In this document: in pieces, positions 44,996 through 53,139 of the stretch
How positions within the stretch are numbered: position 1 is the first letter of the stretch
How the letters are laid out: the number at the start of each line of letters is the position of its first letter
Assembly: GCF_007183175.1 (NCBI RefSeq)
Contig: NZ_AP019807.1
Span: 763,501 to 827,500 of the forward strand
Source of the DNA: Microbulbifer sp. GL-2
GTDB taxonomy: Bacteria; Pseudomonadota; Gammaproteobacteria; Pseudomonadales; Cellvibrionaceae
DNA length: 64,000 nucleotides
Direction: 5' to 3'
Position numbers and translations under genes: made by a program
The notes under the pieces: generated by a model
What the model saw: only the letters and a program-made list of their open reading frames with translations
Told to the model about the DNA's origin: nothing
Databases searched by the model: none

Positions 44996-46759
44996 TTACA
45001 GCGCCTCAGTTGCACCCTGCAACCACTGGGCAGTCTTTTCATTTACTATTGGCGTAATAACGTTACGCACACGCTGGTGATACCGGTTGAGCCAATTCAG
45101 TTCCTTTTCTGTCAGCAGCTCCACATCGATCAACTTCTGATCTATCGGTGCCAGTGTCAGCTCCTCGAATTCCAGGAAGCCAACATAATCCGCACTCTCT
45201 TTGACGAAAACCAGATTCTCTATGCGAATCCCATACTGGCCAGTAAGGTAAAAACCCGGCTCATTGGAAAGAATCATTCCCGCTTGCAATGCCACTCCAG
45301 TGGCTATCTTTCCGATTCGCTGAGGCCCCTCGTGCACACTGAGAAAGCTGCCTACCCCGTGGCCAGTCCCATGGGCATAATCCAAGCCCACCTCCCAAAG
45401 CGAGCGACGCGCGATGGCATCAATCTGCTCACCACAGGTTCCTCTCGGAAAACGCAGGGTGGCGATGGCAATATGCCCCTTGAGCACACGGGTAAAGTGT
45501 TCGCGCGCAGGCGCCGGGAATTCTCCCAGAGCCACAGTACGAGTGACATCGGTAGTGCCGTCCGGATACTGGGCACCAGAATCACACAGATAAATGCTTT
45601 CCGGTTTCATCGGCAGACTCGATTCTTCACTCACCCGGTAGTGCACGATGGCACCGTTGGGGCCGTAGCCGGAAATCGTTTCGAAACTGTTACCCCGGAA
45701 CCCCTCACGCTCCTCACGCTTGCTGTACAACAGTTTCACCGCCGATAGCTCATCGAAACCACTTTGTACTGCATTAGGCAGCTCGCATAGGAACTCACAC
45801 AGCGCAGCACCGTCACGCTCATGTGCAGCCTTCGAGCCGGCCAGTTCCACCGAGTTTTTACGCGCCTTAGCCTCGATCACCGGGTCGCGCTCCAGCAGCA
45901 ACTGTAAATCCAGAGCGCGCAATTGCTGCAAAGTCCAGCAATTACTTATTGAGGTGTCCACCCAGATTTTGTTTACATGGCGACGGCGCAAGTCTTCAAA
46001 CAACTGTCCTTTATCAGACACAAGAGTCACCTCACGATCAAGGTGTTCTACCAACCCCTCACCGATTGCCTCTGCAGCCAGGTACAGGGTGGCACTGCCA
46101 TCGCGATACAGTACCGCATTGGCCAGGGCAACAGGCAGATGGGGAATATCGTCACCGCGGATATTAAATAGCCAGGCACAGCTTTCTGGATTGGGCAGCC
46201 ACAGTGCGTCCACACGTTTCTCCGCCAGTAAATCGGCAATACGCTGGCGCTTTTCGCTGGAATGCTCCCCGGAAAATACAAAGGGGTGCGGGCGCGCAGT
46301 CCCACAAGGAGGCGCAGGGCGATCTTGCCAAACCACATCGATCGGATTCTGCTCCAGTGGTCGGAGGGTGATGTCCCGCTCAGCCAGACGCTTTTGCAGT
46401 AGAGCCAGGCCCGGCTCTGTGTGCAAGCGAGGATCATATCCAAGCGATTGACCTTCCCCTAACTGGTCACAAACCCAGCTGGCAATTGCCTGAATATCCA
46501 GGTTTTCCAGCTCAATGGGCTGCTCTCCCAACTGCTGCTCACCCTGCAACGTATAGCGCCCATCGACGAATAGGGCCGCCGCTTGCAGACCAACAACAGC
46601 CATGCCGGCAGACCCGGTAAAGCCCGTTATCCAGGACAGTCTCTCATCCGCGGCGGGCACATACTCATTTTGGTATTCATCGGCGCGGGGAATCAGAAAG
46701 GCCTCCACCCCTTGCCGCTTGAGTTCCCCGCGTAATGCCTGCAACCTATCCTGAGTCAT
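44996..46759 (-). CDS. Xaa-Pro aminopeptidase (M24B, large aminopeptidase P type)
   Basis: A 587-residue cytoplasmic peptidase that removes N-terminal residues before proline. Two creatinase-like N-terminal domains (first opening FLIPRADEYQNEYVPAADERLSWITGFTGSAG) precede the catalytic pita-bread domain. Metal ligands are in CDSGAQYPDGTTDVTRT (Asp pair), HGTGHGVGSFLSVHEGP (His), NEPGFYL (Glu) and IRIENLV (Glu). Length matches the aminopeptidase P2 type. AGGGGG lies five bases before the ATG. Confidence 0.95.
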   Translation of the reverse strand: MTQDRLQALRGELKRQGVEAFLIPRADEYQNEYVPAADERLSWITGFTGSAGMAVVGLQAAALFVDGRYTLQGEQQLGEQPIELENLDIQAIASWVCDQLGEGQSLGYDPRLHTEPGLALLQKRLAERDITLRPLEQNPIDVVWQDRPAPPCGTARPHPFVFSGEHSSEKRQRIADLLAEKRVDALWLPNPESCAWLFNIRGDDIPHLPVALANAVLYRDGSATLYLAAEAIGEGLVEHLDREVTLVSDKGQLFEDLRRRHVNKIWVDTSISNCWTLQQLRALDLQLLLERDPVIEAKARKNSVELAGSKAAHERDGAALCEFLCELPNAVQSGFDELSAVKLLYSKREEREGFRGNSFETISGYGPNGAIVHYRVSEESSLPMKPESIYLCDSGAQYPDGTTDVTRTVALGEFPAPAREHFTRVLKGHIAIATLRFPRGTCGEQIDAIARRSLWEVGLDYAHGTGHGVGSFLSVHEGPQRIGKIATGVALQAGMILSNEPGFYLTGQYGIRIENLVFVKESADYVGFLEFEELTLAPIDQKLIDVELLTEKELNWLNRYHQRVRNVITPIVNEKTAQWLQGATEAL

Positions 46760-47256
46760 AGATCCCCCTTAAATTACCGGGATTGCCACTGCCTGCGTAT
46801 AGCTGGCTATCTTCCGCAATCCACCCAAATATTGGCTCGACTGAAAAGCCGATTCGATTCAAATAAATGTCCAGGAGAGCTTGTCCAGCTGGCAGCTCCG
46901 CCCATTGACACCTCATATTCGTTTATTTGACTTGCTTTCAAAGTCCAATTTCGCAGTATACCCCACCCTCGAGGCTAAACCGGCGTGTATCATGCAGACC
47001 TGTTTTTCTTCCGAGTGTCAAGTAATCGAGTCTTAAAGTATGGGCCAGAGTGCTTCCCTGGATGGCTTTGCCGGCTGCGGCACCTTCGCCATCATTTCCC
47101 ACTCCTATAAATTCCTGCCTTTCATAGCCGGACAAGTTACAACAAAAAACTTGAAGTACTCTTACAAAGCCTTACTTTTCAAGCCTTCACCTGCGACAGT
47201 TTAAGTCACTCAAAACCAATCCCAGCCGCAAAAAATATGTACACACGGAGGTTGTC
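46760..47256. other. Left flank of the accessory island
   Basis: About 500 bp between the peptidase gene and the integrase remnant. One minus-strand frame (46938-47135) lacks a good ribosome site and known similarity. I see no tRNA, tmRNA or obvious attachment repeat. The bases before the integrase start (TATGTACACACGGAGG, 47236-47251) weakly resemble bases before prfC (TATGTGTACACAGGGG, near 54955). Confidence 0.4.
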
Positions 47257-48502
47257 ATGGCGTTATCTGATAATTGGCTGAAGGCCCATTCAGGGAAGAA
47301 GAGAGAAAAGTGATTCGAGAAGGCTGACCGCGACGGCCTTAGCATGCGCGTCACTCCCCAAGGGAAAATCACTTTCCAGCTCCGCTTTCGCTACGACGGC
47401 AAAGCGGCCCGTGTTGATCTTGGCTCCTCCCCATTAATGACCCTGAAGAACGCTCGGAGTGAGGGGCTGCACCTGAAAGAAAAGCTTGAACAGGACTATG
47501 ACCCCAGGGTGGTTAAGAAGCTAGAAAAGCAGGCGATCCTAAACGCGGATTCTTTAGAGGAGCTTTTCCTGCTGTGGTATCACTCCTACTGTAAGGCAAA
47601 CAAAAAGGGCCACCATGAAATCCTGCGCTCTTTTCAATTGTACGTGTTCCCAGCCGTTGGCCACCTACCTGCCGAAGAGGTCACTCTGCACGAGTGGCTG
47701 GCCCTGCTGGAAAAGCGGGCACAGGCTACCCCAGGTTTGCCGATCGCATCCTGACCAATGCCAAGCAAATGCTGAAGTGGGGCGTGCGGCGCAGGCTGAT
47801 CACAAGTAACCCAATTGCCAATATCAACGCAACGGAAGACCTGCGCATCAAGAAAGGCATCGGCACCCGCCCCTGAGCCCGGACGAAATCGGCATGATGT
47901 GGCAGGCCCTGGAGCACTCACGTATGGCGCCGAAGAATAAGATCTTCCTCAAGCTGTGCCTGTTCTATGGTTGCCGCAATGGCGAGTTGCGCGTAAGCGA
48001 GAAAGAGCACTTCAATTTCGAAAAGTGAATCTGGACAGTGCCGCCGGCCAACCACAAGATGGGCAAGTCGACCAAGAAGCCCCTGCTGCGCCCCATCACT
48101 CCCAAGATTGAGCCCCTGCTGAAAGAGGCTTTTATGCTGAGCGGTGAAGGTAAGCACTTGTTCAACAATAGCGGGAGCGATAAGCCTATGGGCCAGGGTG
48201 CCCCGCTGGCACTACCATACAACCTGATGCAGTGGCTACTCCGGCACAGAGACTATGGGATGAAACACTGGTCGGTCCACGACTTGCGCAAGACAGCAAG
48301 GACAAACTTTTCTGAACTGACCGAGCCTCATATCGCTGAGATTATGCTTGGGCATAAACTGCCAGGCCAATGGCAGGTCTATGACCACTATGACTATCTG
48401 AAAGAGCAAACGGAAGCCTATACAAAGTGGTGGGTAAAGCTCAATAAATTCACAGATCATCGACAAAAAGTTGTGGATAGACCCCTCAAAAAAGCATCAT
48501 AA
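47257..48502 (+). pseudogene. Decayed P4/SXT-type tyrosine recombinase (integrase)
   Basis: Start ATG 47257 with GGAGG upstream and the family opening MALSDNWLKAHSGKKREK, then FEKADRDGLSMRVTPQGKITFQ. The frame has a TGA at codon 19, a shift near 47727, another near 47872, and a TGA at 48026, each with obvious continuation in the neighbouring frame. The catalytic core is still readable: GCRNGELR (first Arg), HDLRKTARTNF (His-x-x-Arg) and IAEIMLGHKLPGQWQVYDHYDY (His and Tyr nucleophile). Both shifts would be cured by one extra C in a CCCC run, but the two TGA codons would remain. This integrase group includes those of SXT/R391 elements, which use prfC as target; prfC lies at the other end of this island. 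Confidence 0.85.
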
Positions 48503-48587
48503 AAAGTTTATTCAATCAAAGAAGATCATGGCGTCAAGTGATCTACCAACATGGCCTATTTTATTATTTATATGAATGGACAAATTT

Positions 48588-49145
48588 ATGTATTTAACAA
48601 CTTTATTGATTTCAGGACTTATGATTACTGGCGAAAATTTGTGTGTGTGGGGGGGGTAGGGGGGTAGGGGGGGTAGGGAAGATACTTCGATAGTTACACC
48701 TCCCCAAGTAGCGCATGTTGATAAAATGTCAGAGAATCACATCTACCACAGCTATGAGTCTTTGAAATTTATTTCTAGGCAAATCAGGGAAAGCAACACC
48801 TTAGGCGAACTTGATAACGATATTGTTGCACTAAAAACAGAAGAGTCCGAACGAAAAACAAATGATTTCTACAAGAAAAAATGCAGTAGTTTTATATATT
48901 ATCCGGTAAGTGATGTGAAAGATTCGGTAAGGTATTGGTTTGCTGAGCTAGATTAACTTGAAGCTTTTAAAGCTATGCAAAGTAAAGAAGCTCTAAGAAA
49001 TTTTCCAGTTGACGCTCTCAATTCACTACAAACTGTAAATGGAACTAGAATTGTAACAACCACAGTTGAAAGTGTAATTAATGGCAGCCCCGAAGAATGG
49101 CTGGAGAACCAGAAATCAATATGTGTTATGACACTTACTAGATGA
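48588..49145 (+). pseudogene. Decayed exported protein with G-tract insertion
   Basis: One reading frame can be followed from an ATG at 48588 (MYLTTLLISGLMITG, a signal-peptide-like start) through a G tract with an in-frame TAG at about 48657. It continues through an intact stretch 48726-48953 (MSENHIYHSYESLKF...), past a TAA at 48954, and on to a TGA at 49143. Keeping one frame across three stops over about 560 bases suggests a broken gene, not chance. The middle piece of 76 residues may still be translated from ATG 48726. No family is recognised. The G/T-rich block may have expanded inside the gene. Confidence 0.45.
48649..48678 (+). repeat. G-quadruplex-forming tract
   Basis: G8-TA-G6-TA-G7-TA-G3 directly after a GTGTGTGT run, a canonical four-tract motif with two-base loops. 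It lies inside the decayed gene above. Confidence 0.85.
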
Positions 49146-49211
49146 GAAGGAGATATTAAATAAAAATTAAAAACTATGTATTTTTTTGCTCCTTTTAACA
49201 CCAATTTACAC

Positions 49212-49359
49212 TCAAGCCGCGTCCACTGCAGCAGTTGCAATCCACCAGTACCAGAATTCGATGTGACCGGTGGTAGCGTACAGAAACCTTTACCACCCCT
49301 TCTACAATCAGCTCCTTACCTTCCCAGATTAGAGTGAAGAAAGCTTCATACCAGAACAC
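49212..49359 (-). pseudogene. Short coding remnant behind a LexA-type site
   Basis: On the minus strand a frame from GTG 49359 reads VFWYEAFFTLIWEGKELIVEGVV. After a shift near 49280 a neighbouring frame continues YATTGHIEFWYWWIATAAVDAA to a stop at 49212. Both parts look protein-like (strand-rich, aromatic). The site begins seven bases after the LexA-type palindrome. No family is recognised, and the call is tentative. Confidence 0.3.
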
Positions 49360-49365
49360 TCAAAC

Positions 49366-49383
49366 ACTGTGTATATACACAGT
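49366..49383. promoter_or_regulatory. LexA (SOS) box-like palindrome
   Basis: An 18-bp perfect palindrome, ACTGTGTATATACACAGT, with the CTGT-N8-ACAG core of gammaproteobacterial LexA boxes. The nearest frame starts at 49359 on the minus strand. SOS control is common for integrases of integrons and prophages. Confidence 0.6.
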
Positions 49384-49482
49384 ATTTGCTACCTTAATCC
49401 TTGCATGTTGTTTGGCATTGATTTTGGCCACTTCCAGCTTTCCTGGCTAAGTTTCAAAGATCCCTTTTAATTAGTACGAACA

Positions 49483-49540
49483 CATAACGTCTAAAGCAGT
49501 GAGCGCACTCCAGTGCCTTCGGTGCCTTTATTTGTTATAG
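49483..49540 (-). other. attC site a
   Basis: On the minus strand: TATAACAAATAAAGG at the R''/L'' end and TGCTTTAGACGTTATG at the L'/R' end. The arms pair as TAAAGGCA with TGCTTTA, leaving one G unpaired. About 58 bp, a minimal attC. It follows the stop of the 49562-49891 cassette gene. Confidence 0.8.
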
Positions 49541-49561
49541 GGGCCACACTACAGAGGTTAT

Positions 49562-49891
49562 CTATACAACTTGCCTCTGCGTCACATATGGGCACCATAG
49601 CGTCTTTACGGCATTGCAGTTTCCAATTAACGCACAAGGATAAAAGTGCTTTCCCTGCCATATCTCTTGGTAACGCGGATAATTTTTTTTTGAGATAGAG
49701 TAGTTACACTCATACGGGTCGTAACTCGTATAGACAAGCCTGCAATCGTATTTCGTATGACACTGCTGCTCATGCTGAGGCAATTCTTTGACCACACTAA
49801 TCTCGCCTTGCAGTAGGGAAGACGATGAGATCAGGTACACAAGCGGTACGACCAAACTAATAACACCTAATATGAGAATGTTCTTCGACAC
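49562..49891 (-). CDS. Cassette-encoded small membrane/secreted protein, Cys-rich
   Basis: A 109-residue protein starting with GTG at 49891, ten bases after the R' end of attC b. The first helix (NILILGVISLVVPLVYLISSSSLL) is a membrane anchor or signal. The rest is periplasmic, with seven Cys (CHTKYDC, ECNYS, PCALIGNC, LWC) that suggest disulphides. No family is recognised. It is the last cassette gene at the distal end of the array. Confidence 0.65.
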   Translation of the reverse strand: MSKNILILGVISLVVPLVYLISSSSLLQGEISVVKELPQHEQQCHTKYDCRLVYTSYDPYECNYSISKKNYPRYQEIWQGKHFYPCALIGNCNAVKTLWCPYVTQRQVV

Positions 49892-49900
49892 CTTTAAGCC

Positions 49901-49993
49901 CTATAATGCCTTGCTAAGAGGTTGACGCCACAACGTGGCGGCAGTCCTGCGAAGGGTCAAAGGCCCGGAGTGTACTTGAGCACCTTGTTAAGG
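49901..49993 (-). other. attC site b
   Basis: On the minus strand: CTTAACAAGGTGCTCAAG at one end and CTTAGCAAGGCATTATAG at the other. GCTCAAG pairs with CTTAGC leaving one C unpaired. The R' core reads ATTATAG, with A in place of the usual G at the crossover. A central CGCCAC-GTT-GTGGCG hairpin is present. A further TATAAC...CCTTAAC segment just upstream may be a truncated older site. Confidence 0.8.
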
Positions 49994-50046
49994 CGACAAG
50001 GAACCTGGCGCCGGCTTCAGTACCCGTTATACTTTGCCACAAGAAA

Positions 50047-50445
50047 CTAGGCATCTGGCGCTTCATCATAAGAAGTAATTATCGTTGCTTTAGAAGCAAT
50101 ACTACACTTTGGAGAGTCGTGATTTTCAGTTTTTATAATTTTAGTAATACGGAGATTTATGTCTCTCGGCGGTGAGGATAGCCCAAAAGTATAGATCCCA
50201 TTATTTGTGACTTCTGCTATTAGCTCGACATATAGAAGCTTCCTAAAACCTGACTTCTCTTTTTGGTACATAGAGTTAATATCGAGATCGCTACTGTCAT
50301 CTAAGCCGTATACATCACCTCCACAGTGATAAAACCCGACCCACTCTTCATCGTAAACTAAATAGCCTTTGAAACTACTCTGATCTGTTGCCTTTGCAAT
50401 TACAGACCAACTAAGCATCAGCATACAGAGGAAGACTTTATTCAT
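50047..50445 (-). CDS. Cassette-encoded exported protein, unknown function
   Basis: A 132-residue protein. The start at 50445 (MNKVFLCMLMLSWSVIAKA) gives a signal peptide. Its ribosome site AAGG is supplied by the R' core of attC c (GTTAAGGC), nine bases upstream. The mature protein is acidic, with Cys in FYHCGGDVYG and SPKCSIAS. No family is recognised. The longer frame to 50511 runs backward through the attC and is rejected. Confidence 0.65.
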   Translation of the reverse strand: MNKVFLCMLMLSWSVIAKATDQSSFKGYLVYDEEWVGFYHCGGDVYGLDDSSDLDINSMYQKEKSGFRKLLYVELIAEVTNNGIYTFGLSSPPRDINLRITKIIKTENHDSPKCSIASKATIITSYDEAPDA

Positions 50446-50451
50446 TATTTG

Positions 50452-50544
50452 CCTTAACGCCGTGATATGCGGCGGACCGCGCGCAGTGTGGGCCGTCCGG
50501 TGGAGCCCCAAAGGGGCGGAACTAACATCATCACCTTGTTATGT
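50452..50544 (-). other. attC site c
   Basis: On the minus strand: ACATAACAAGGTGATGATG at the R''/L'' end and GCATATCACGGCGTTAAGG at the L'/R' end. GTGATGATG pairs with CATATCAC leaving one G unpaired. A central GCCCC-TTT-GGGGC hairpin is present. The stop of the NADAR gene lies inside R'' (TAAC). Confidence 0.85.
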
Positions 50545-51096
50545 GCCATTTTCGCTAAGCTGATTACGAACAACCATCAATGCAAAACCAAGAAGGTTTA
50601 ATCCTCTCCATTCATTAGGGTTCTGACATCTATCATCATCTTCTGCCAAACCTATTCCCCAAATCCTATCTACCGGGCTCGCTTCGACAAGAATTCTATC
50701 ACCAGTATTCAGAAGAAATTCTTTGAGCGTTTCATCACTCTTAAACTTGGCGAAATTCGCACGAACAACAATATCAAAGCGTTCTTTGTCCCATATATCC
50801 TGATCGAATCCAGCTACTTTACGACCTACTGCTTTTGCTGCTCCTGGTTCTTTGACTTCAAGAAGTTCTGCAGCTGCAGAATTATCCCCAAACAACCGTG
50901 CTTTTTCATACATCATGAAATGCTCTGCCGTAAGAAACTCATTGCCTTCTGAGCTGAATGGAGAATCGTACCACTGACTGAAACAAGAGTTCGATACGCC
51001 GCTTTTAAGTTTCCTATGTCCCCAAAAGAAAACGTATTTAACCCTATTTCCATCATGAAGGTAGTTGATAAGCTCTTCTGTATTCTCGATATTCAC
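50539..51096 (-). CDS. NADAR-family (YbiA-like) N-glycosidase, integron cassette
   Basis: A 185-residue NADAR/DUF1768 protein. Signature segments are KYVFFWGH, CFSQWYDSPFS, AEHFMMYEKARLFGD, the central KAVGRKV and the closing ILVEASPVDRIWGIGLAEDD with WRGLNLLGFALMVVR. YbiA-type enzymes cleave the N-glycosidic bond of toxic riboflavin intermediates; other members sit in NAD/ADP-ribose and phage-conflict systems. It starts at GTG 51096 with GGA upstream, just after the 3' end of the group II intron. Its TAA stop is part of the R'' end of attC c. Confidence 0.85.
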   Translation of the reverse strand: MNIENTEELINYLHDGNRVKYVFFWGHRKLKSGVSNSCFSQWYDSPFSSEGNEFLTAEHFMMYEKARLFGDNSAAAELLEVKEPGAAKAVGRKVAGFDQDIWDKERFDIVVRANFAKFKSDETLKEFLLNTGDRILVEASPVDRIWGIGLAEDDDRCQNPNEWRGLNLLGFALMVVRNQLSENGT

Positions 51097-51163
51097 GTCT
51101 TATCCGATCTGTTGCTTTTTGGCGCAGTAGTGGTAGGACAGCCGGTTACCCTAACTGCCCCCA

Positions 51164-51200
51164 CGCAGATCCGGACGTGCGGAACTACCGCATCCGGCTC
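51164..51200 (-). ncRNA. Group II intron domain V
   Basis: A 37-nt hairpin with the AGC catalytic triad (in GAGCC), the two-base bulge region (CG in CACGTCC) and the stem GCGG/CCGC. The 3' strand reads GGATC where group IIC domain V usually has GGTTC, and the loop is TAGTT. Confidence 0.75.
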
Positions 51201-51235
51201 TTCAATAATATATTCGCTCGTGTAAAGCACGAACC

Positions 51236-52525
51236 CTAATACCAGTCCACAAGTATACTGCGTTTGTATACCGACAGTGGCTTTAGCCCAAAATATCCCA
51301 GCATTTCCTTTAGACTATTCCAGTTATAACTCTTGCGCTGACTTCGCCGATTGAGCCATTTGTGTATGCTGTGTAGAACATAGCTGTACAAACGGGACAA
51401 GCTTCGACTGTTGTCTGGCAGACCGAAGTAGTTCTGGAACCCTTGTAGCTTGTGCTTCAGGGTGGGCAACCATTCTCTCAGGCGCTCACTGCGCTTGGCT
51501 TTGATCCAGTGATAGAGCGTTTCCATTGTGTCCTTCTGTTTCTTTACGGCAGTCCGGCGCCTGAGCCTGGGACGTTTGTTGACATCCAGGCTCCAGTAGA
51601 ACTCAAAACCCAGAAACTGGAACTGCCGTTTTCGGCCCGGATGGAAGCGGCTAAAGCGCTTCAGGTGCGTTTTCTCGGGGGCTAACTGCAGGCCAAACTT
51701 GTTCAGCCGTTGCGGTAGTACCCGGTAAAAGCGCTCTGCATCCGTTTTCAATTGGAAAGCCACTACATAATCATCGGCGTACCGGATTAGCATGGCTCTG
51801 CCACGCATACGCGGCTTAACCTTCTTCTCGAACCACAAATCCAGGACGTAGTGCAGATAGATGTTCGCCAGTACCGGACTGATCACGCCACCTTGCGGGG
51901 TGCCTGCTGCCGCTTTACTGAACTTACCATCTGGAGTTTGCACGCGCACCTTAAGCCACTGTTTAACCAGTGTCAGCAGGGCTTTGTCATCAATACGAAG
52001 GGCTAGCATTCGCAGTAGCCAGCCGTGATCCAGCTGATCAAAGAAACCTTTAATATCAGCTTCAACGATGTAGCCGTAGCCTTTGAATTGAAGATTTAAG
52101 CCAAGGCTGTGTACGGCTTGGTGGGCACTTTTCCTGGGACGGTAGCCGTAGCTAAAGGGCAGAAAATCCTGCTCCCAGATACTTTGCAGTAGCTGCGCTA
52201 CGCTCTGCTGCACCAGTTTGTCTTCCACCGTAGGCAGCCCCAGTGGGCGCTGCTTGCCGTTGCCTTTGGGAATCAATACCCGCTTAATCGCCTGAGTACG
52301 GTAGCGTTTGTCACACAGCCGCTGATGTAGGCATTGGATATTTTGCGGCAGACTTTGCCGGTAAACTTCGGTTGTTACTCCATCGATACCGGGGCGGGCC
52401 TGCTTGTTAAGTTGGCCCCAGCTTTGATACAGCAGGTTGGAATTTAGCAGTCCGTATAAATTCTGAAACCTGTGTCTGGGGTGGCTCTGTGCTTTAAATG
52501 CGATGGCGTGCAAGGCGGTTGTCAT
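51236..52525 (-). CDS. ltrA: Group II intron reverse transcriptase/maturase
   Basis: A 429-residue RT of the bacterial group IIC type. RT blocks are in order: RPGIDGVTTEVYRQ, RVLIPKGNGKQRPLGLPTVEDKLVQQ, SYGYRPRKSAHQAV, EADIKGFFDQLDH, AGTPQGGVISPVLANIYLHYVLD, and the catalytic RYADDYVV. Maturase domain X follows (SVYKRSILVDWY end region). It lacks an endonuclease domain, as in class C introns, which target hairpins such as attC or terminators. It is on the same strand as the cassette genes. Confidence 0.95.
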   Translation of the reverse strand: MTTALHAIAFKAQSHPRHRFQNLYGLLNSNLLYQSWGQLNKQARPGIDGVTTEVYRQSLPQNIQCLHQRLCDKRYRTQAIKRVLIPKGNGKQRPLGLPTVEDKLVQQSVAQLLQSIWEQDFLPFSYGYRPRKSAHQAVHSLGLNLQFKGYGYIVEADIKGFFDQLDHGWLLRMLALRIDDKALLTLVKQWLKVRVQTPDGKFSKAAAGTPQGGVISPVLANIYLHYVLDLWFEKKVKPRMRGRAMLIRYADDYVVAFQLKTDAERFYRVLPQRLNKFGLQLAPEKTHLKRFSRFHPGRKRQFQFLGFEFYWSLDVNKRPRLRRRTAVKKQKDTMETLYHWIKAKRSERLREWLPTLKHKLQGFQNYFGLPDNSRSLSRLYSYVLHSIHKWLNRRSQRKSYNWNSLKEMLGYFGLKPLSVYKRSILVDWY

Positions 52526-53069
52526 AGTGTCTCCAGCCCTACTTTGTCCGGACTATGTTTCTGTTGCACACCGATATTACTGTCAGCCCCTTCGCCATGT
52601 AAGCGGCTTTCCCGCTCTCGGACTACTATGAGCTGATCCGACTTCCGAGTGGTCTTCGTTGGTTTCACCATTAGGCTTAACGTCCCTACCTGTTCCTTCA
52701 GGAACCTGCTCGGATCTCTCAAGTTCTCAATACTTCTCTTTCTACATGCCACGGCTTGATAACCCCGCCGATCCGCAACAACCTTACCATTGCGGTTGCA
52801 TTGCCTGGACTTCGATGACGTTACACATCTTGTCAATCGGAGCTCACTTTATTATCGGAGCGATACCAGCACTTCAGGATCACGATAATCCCTATGGCCT
52901 ATAGAATTCTCTGTGTACGCTTCACATAGTTTGTTCACAGTAAAAAAAATTATTTATTTTTTTTCCTTCTGCTCCGCCCTACGCGCAACACTCGATACGG
53001 GTGGATGGTTAGGCCTTACCCGACAGGGACTTTCACCCTGCAAGAAGCATCAAGCTTAGCTTGACATAC

Positions 53070-53139
53070 TAACGCCGCAAGCAAAGGCGCGCATTAGCGC
53101 GTCCAGCCCGAAGGGCGATTTTGTCTTGGATTGTTATGT
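53070..53139 (-). other. attC site d, split by the intron
   Basis: On the minus strand: ACATAACAATCCAAGACAAA at the R''/L'' end and TTTGCTTGCGGCGTTA at the L'/R' end. CAAGACAAA pairs with TTTGCTTG leaving one A unpaired. GCCC-TTC-GGGC and GCGC-TAAT-GCGC hairpins lie between. The intron begins directly after GTTA. The TAA stop of the DUF695 gene lies inside R''. Confidence 0.85.

Larger units (their letters stand above)
49146..49480. other. Remnant DNA between decayed gene and first attC
   Basis: About 335 bp holding a LexA-type palindrome and a short frame-broken coding remnant on the minus strand (both listed). Otherwise nothing is recognised. Confidence 0.4.
51127..53069 (-). mobile_element. 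Group IIC-attC intron interrupting an integron attC site
   Basis: On the minus strand the element runs from GTATG at 53069, directly after the GTTA of attC d, to ...CCACTAC at 51127, about 1.94 kb. The 5' region has GCAGGGTGAAAGTCCCTG, typical of domain I. The reverse transcriptase ORF lies in the middle. Domain V is at 51164-51200 (GAGCCGGATGCGG ... CCGCACGTCCGGATC) and a domain VI-like stem follows. Domain V has A where U normally pairs with the triad G, and a non-GNRA loop, so splicing ability is uncertain. Removing the intron gives GCGTTATGCGCC, a plausible intact R' end. Boundaries are inferred from these motifs. Confidence 0.8.

Noticed and set aside
46938..47135. 65-residue minus-strand frame before the integrase
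   Set aside because: Protein-like in parts but no ribosome site or recognised similarity; kept only as a note on the gap.
47257..48502. Integron integrase for the cassette array
   Set aside because: Motifs fit P4/SXT-type integrases, it is on the opposite strand and distal end, and it is broken.
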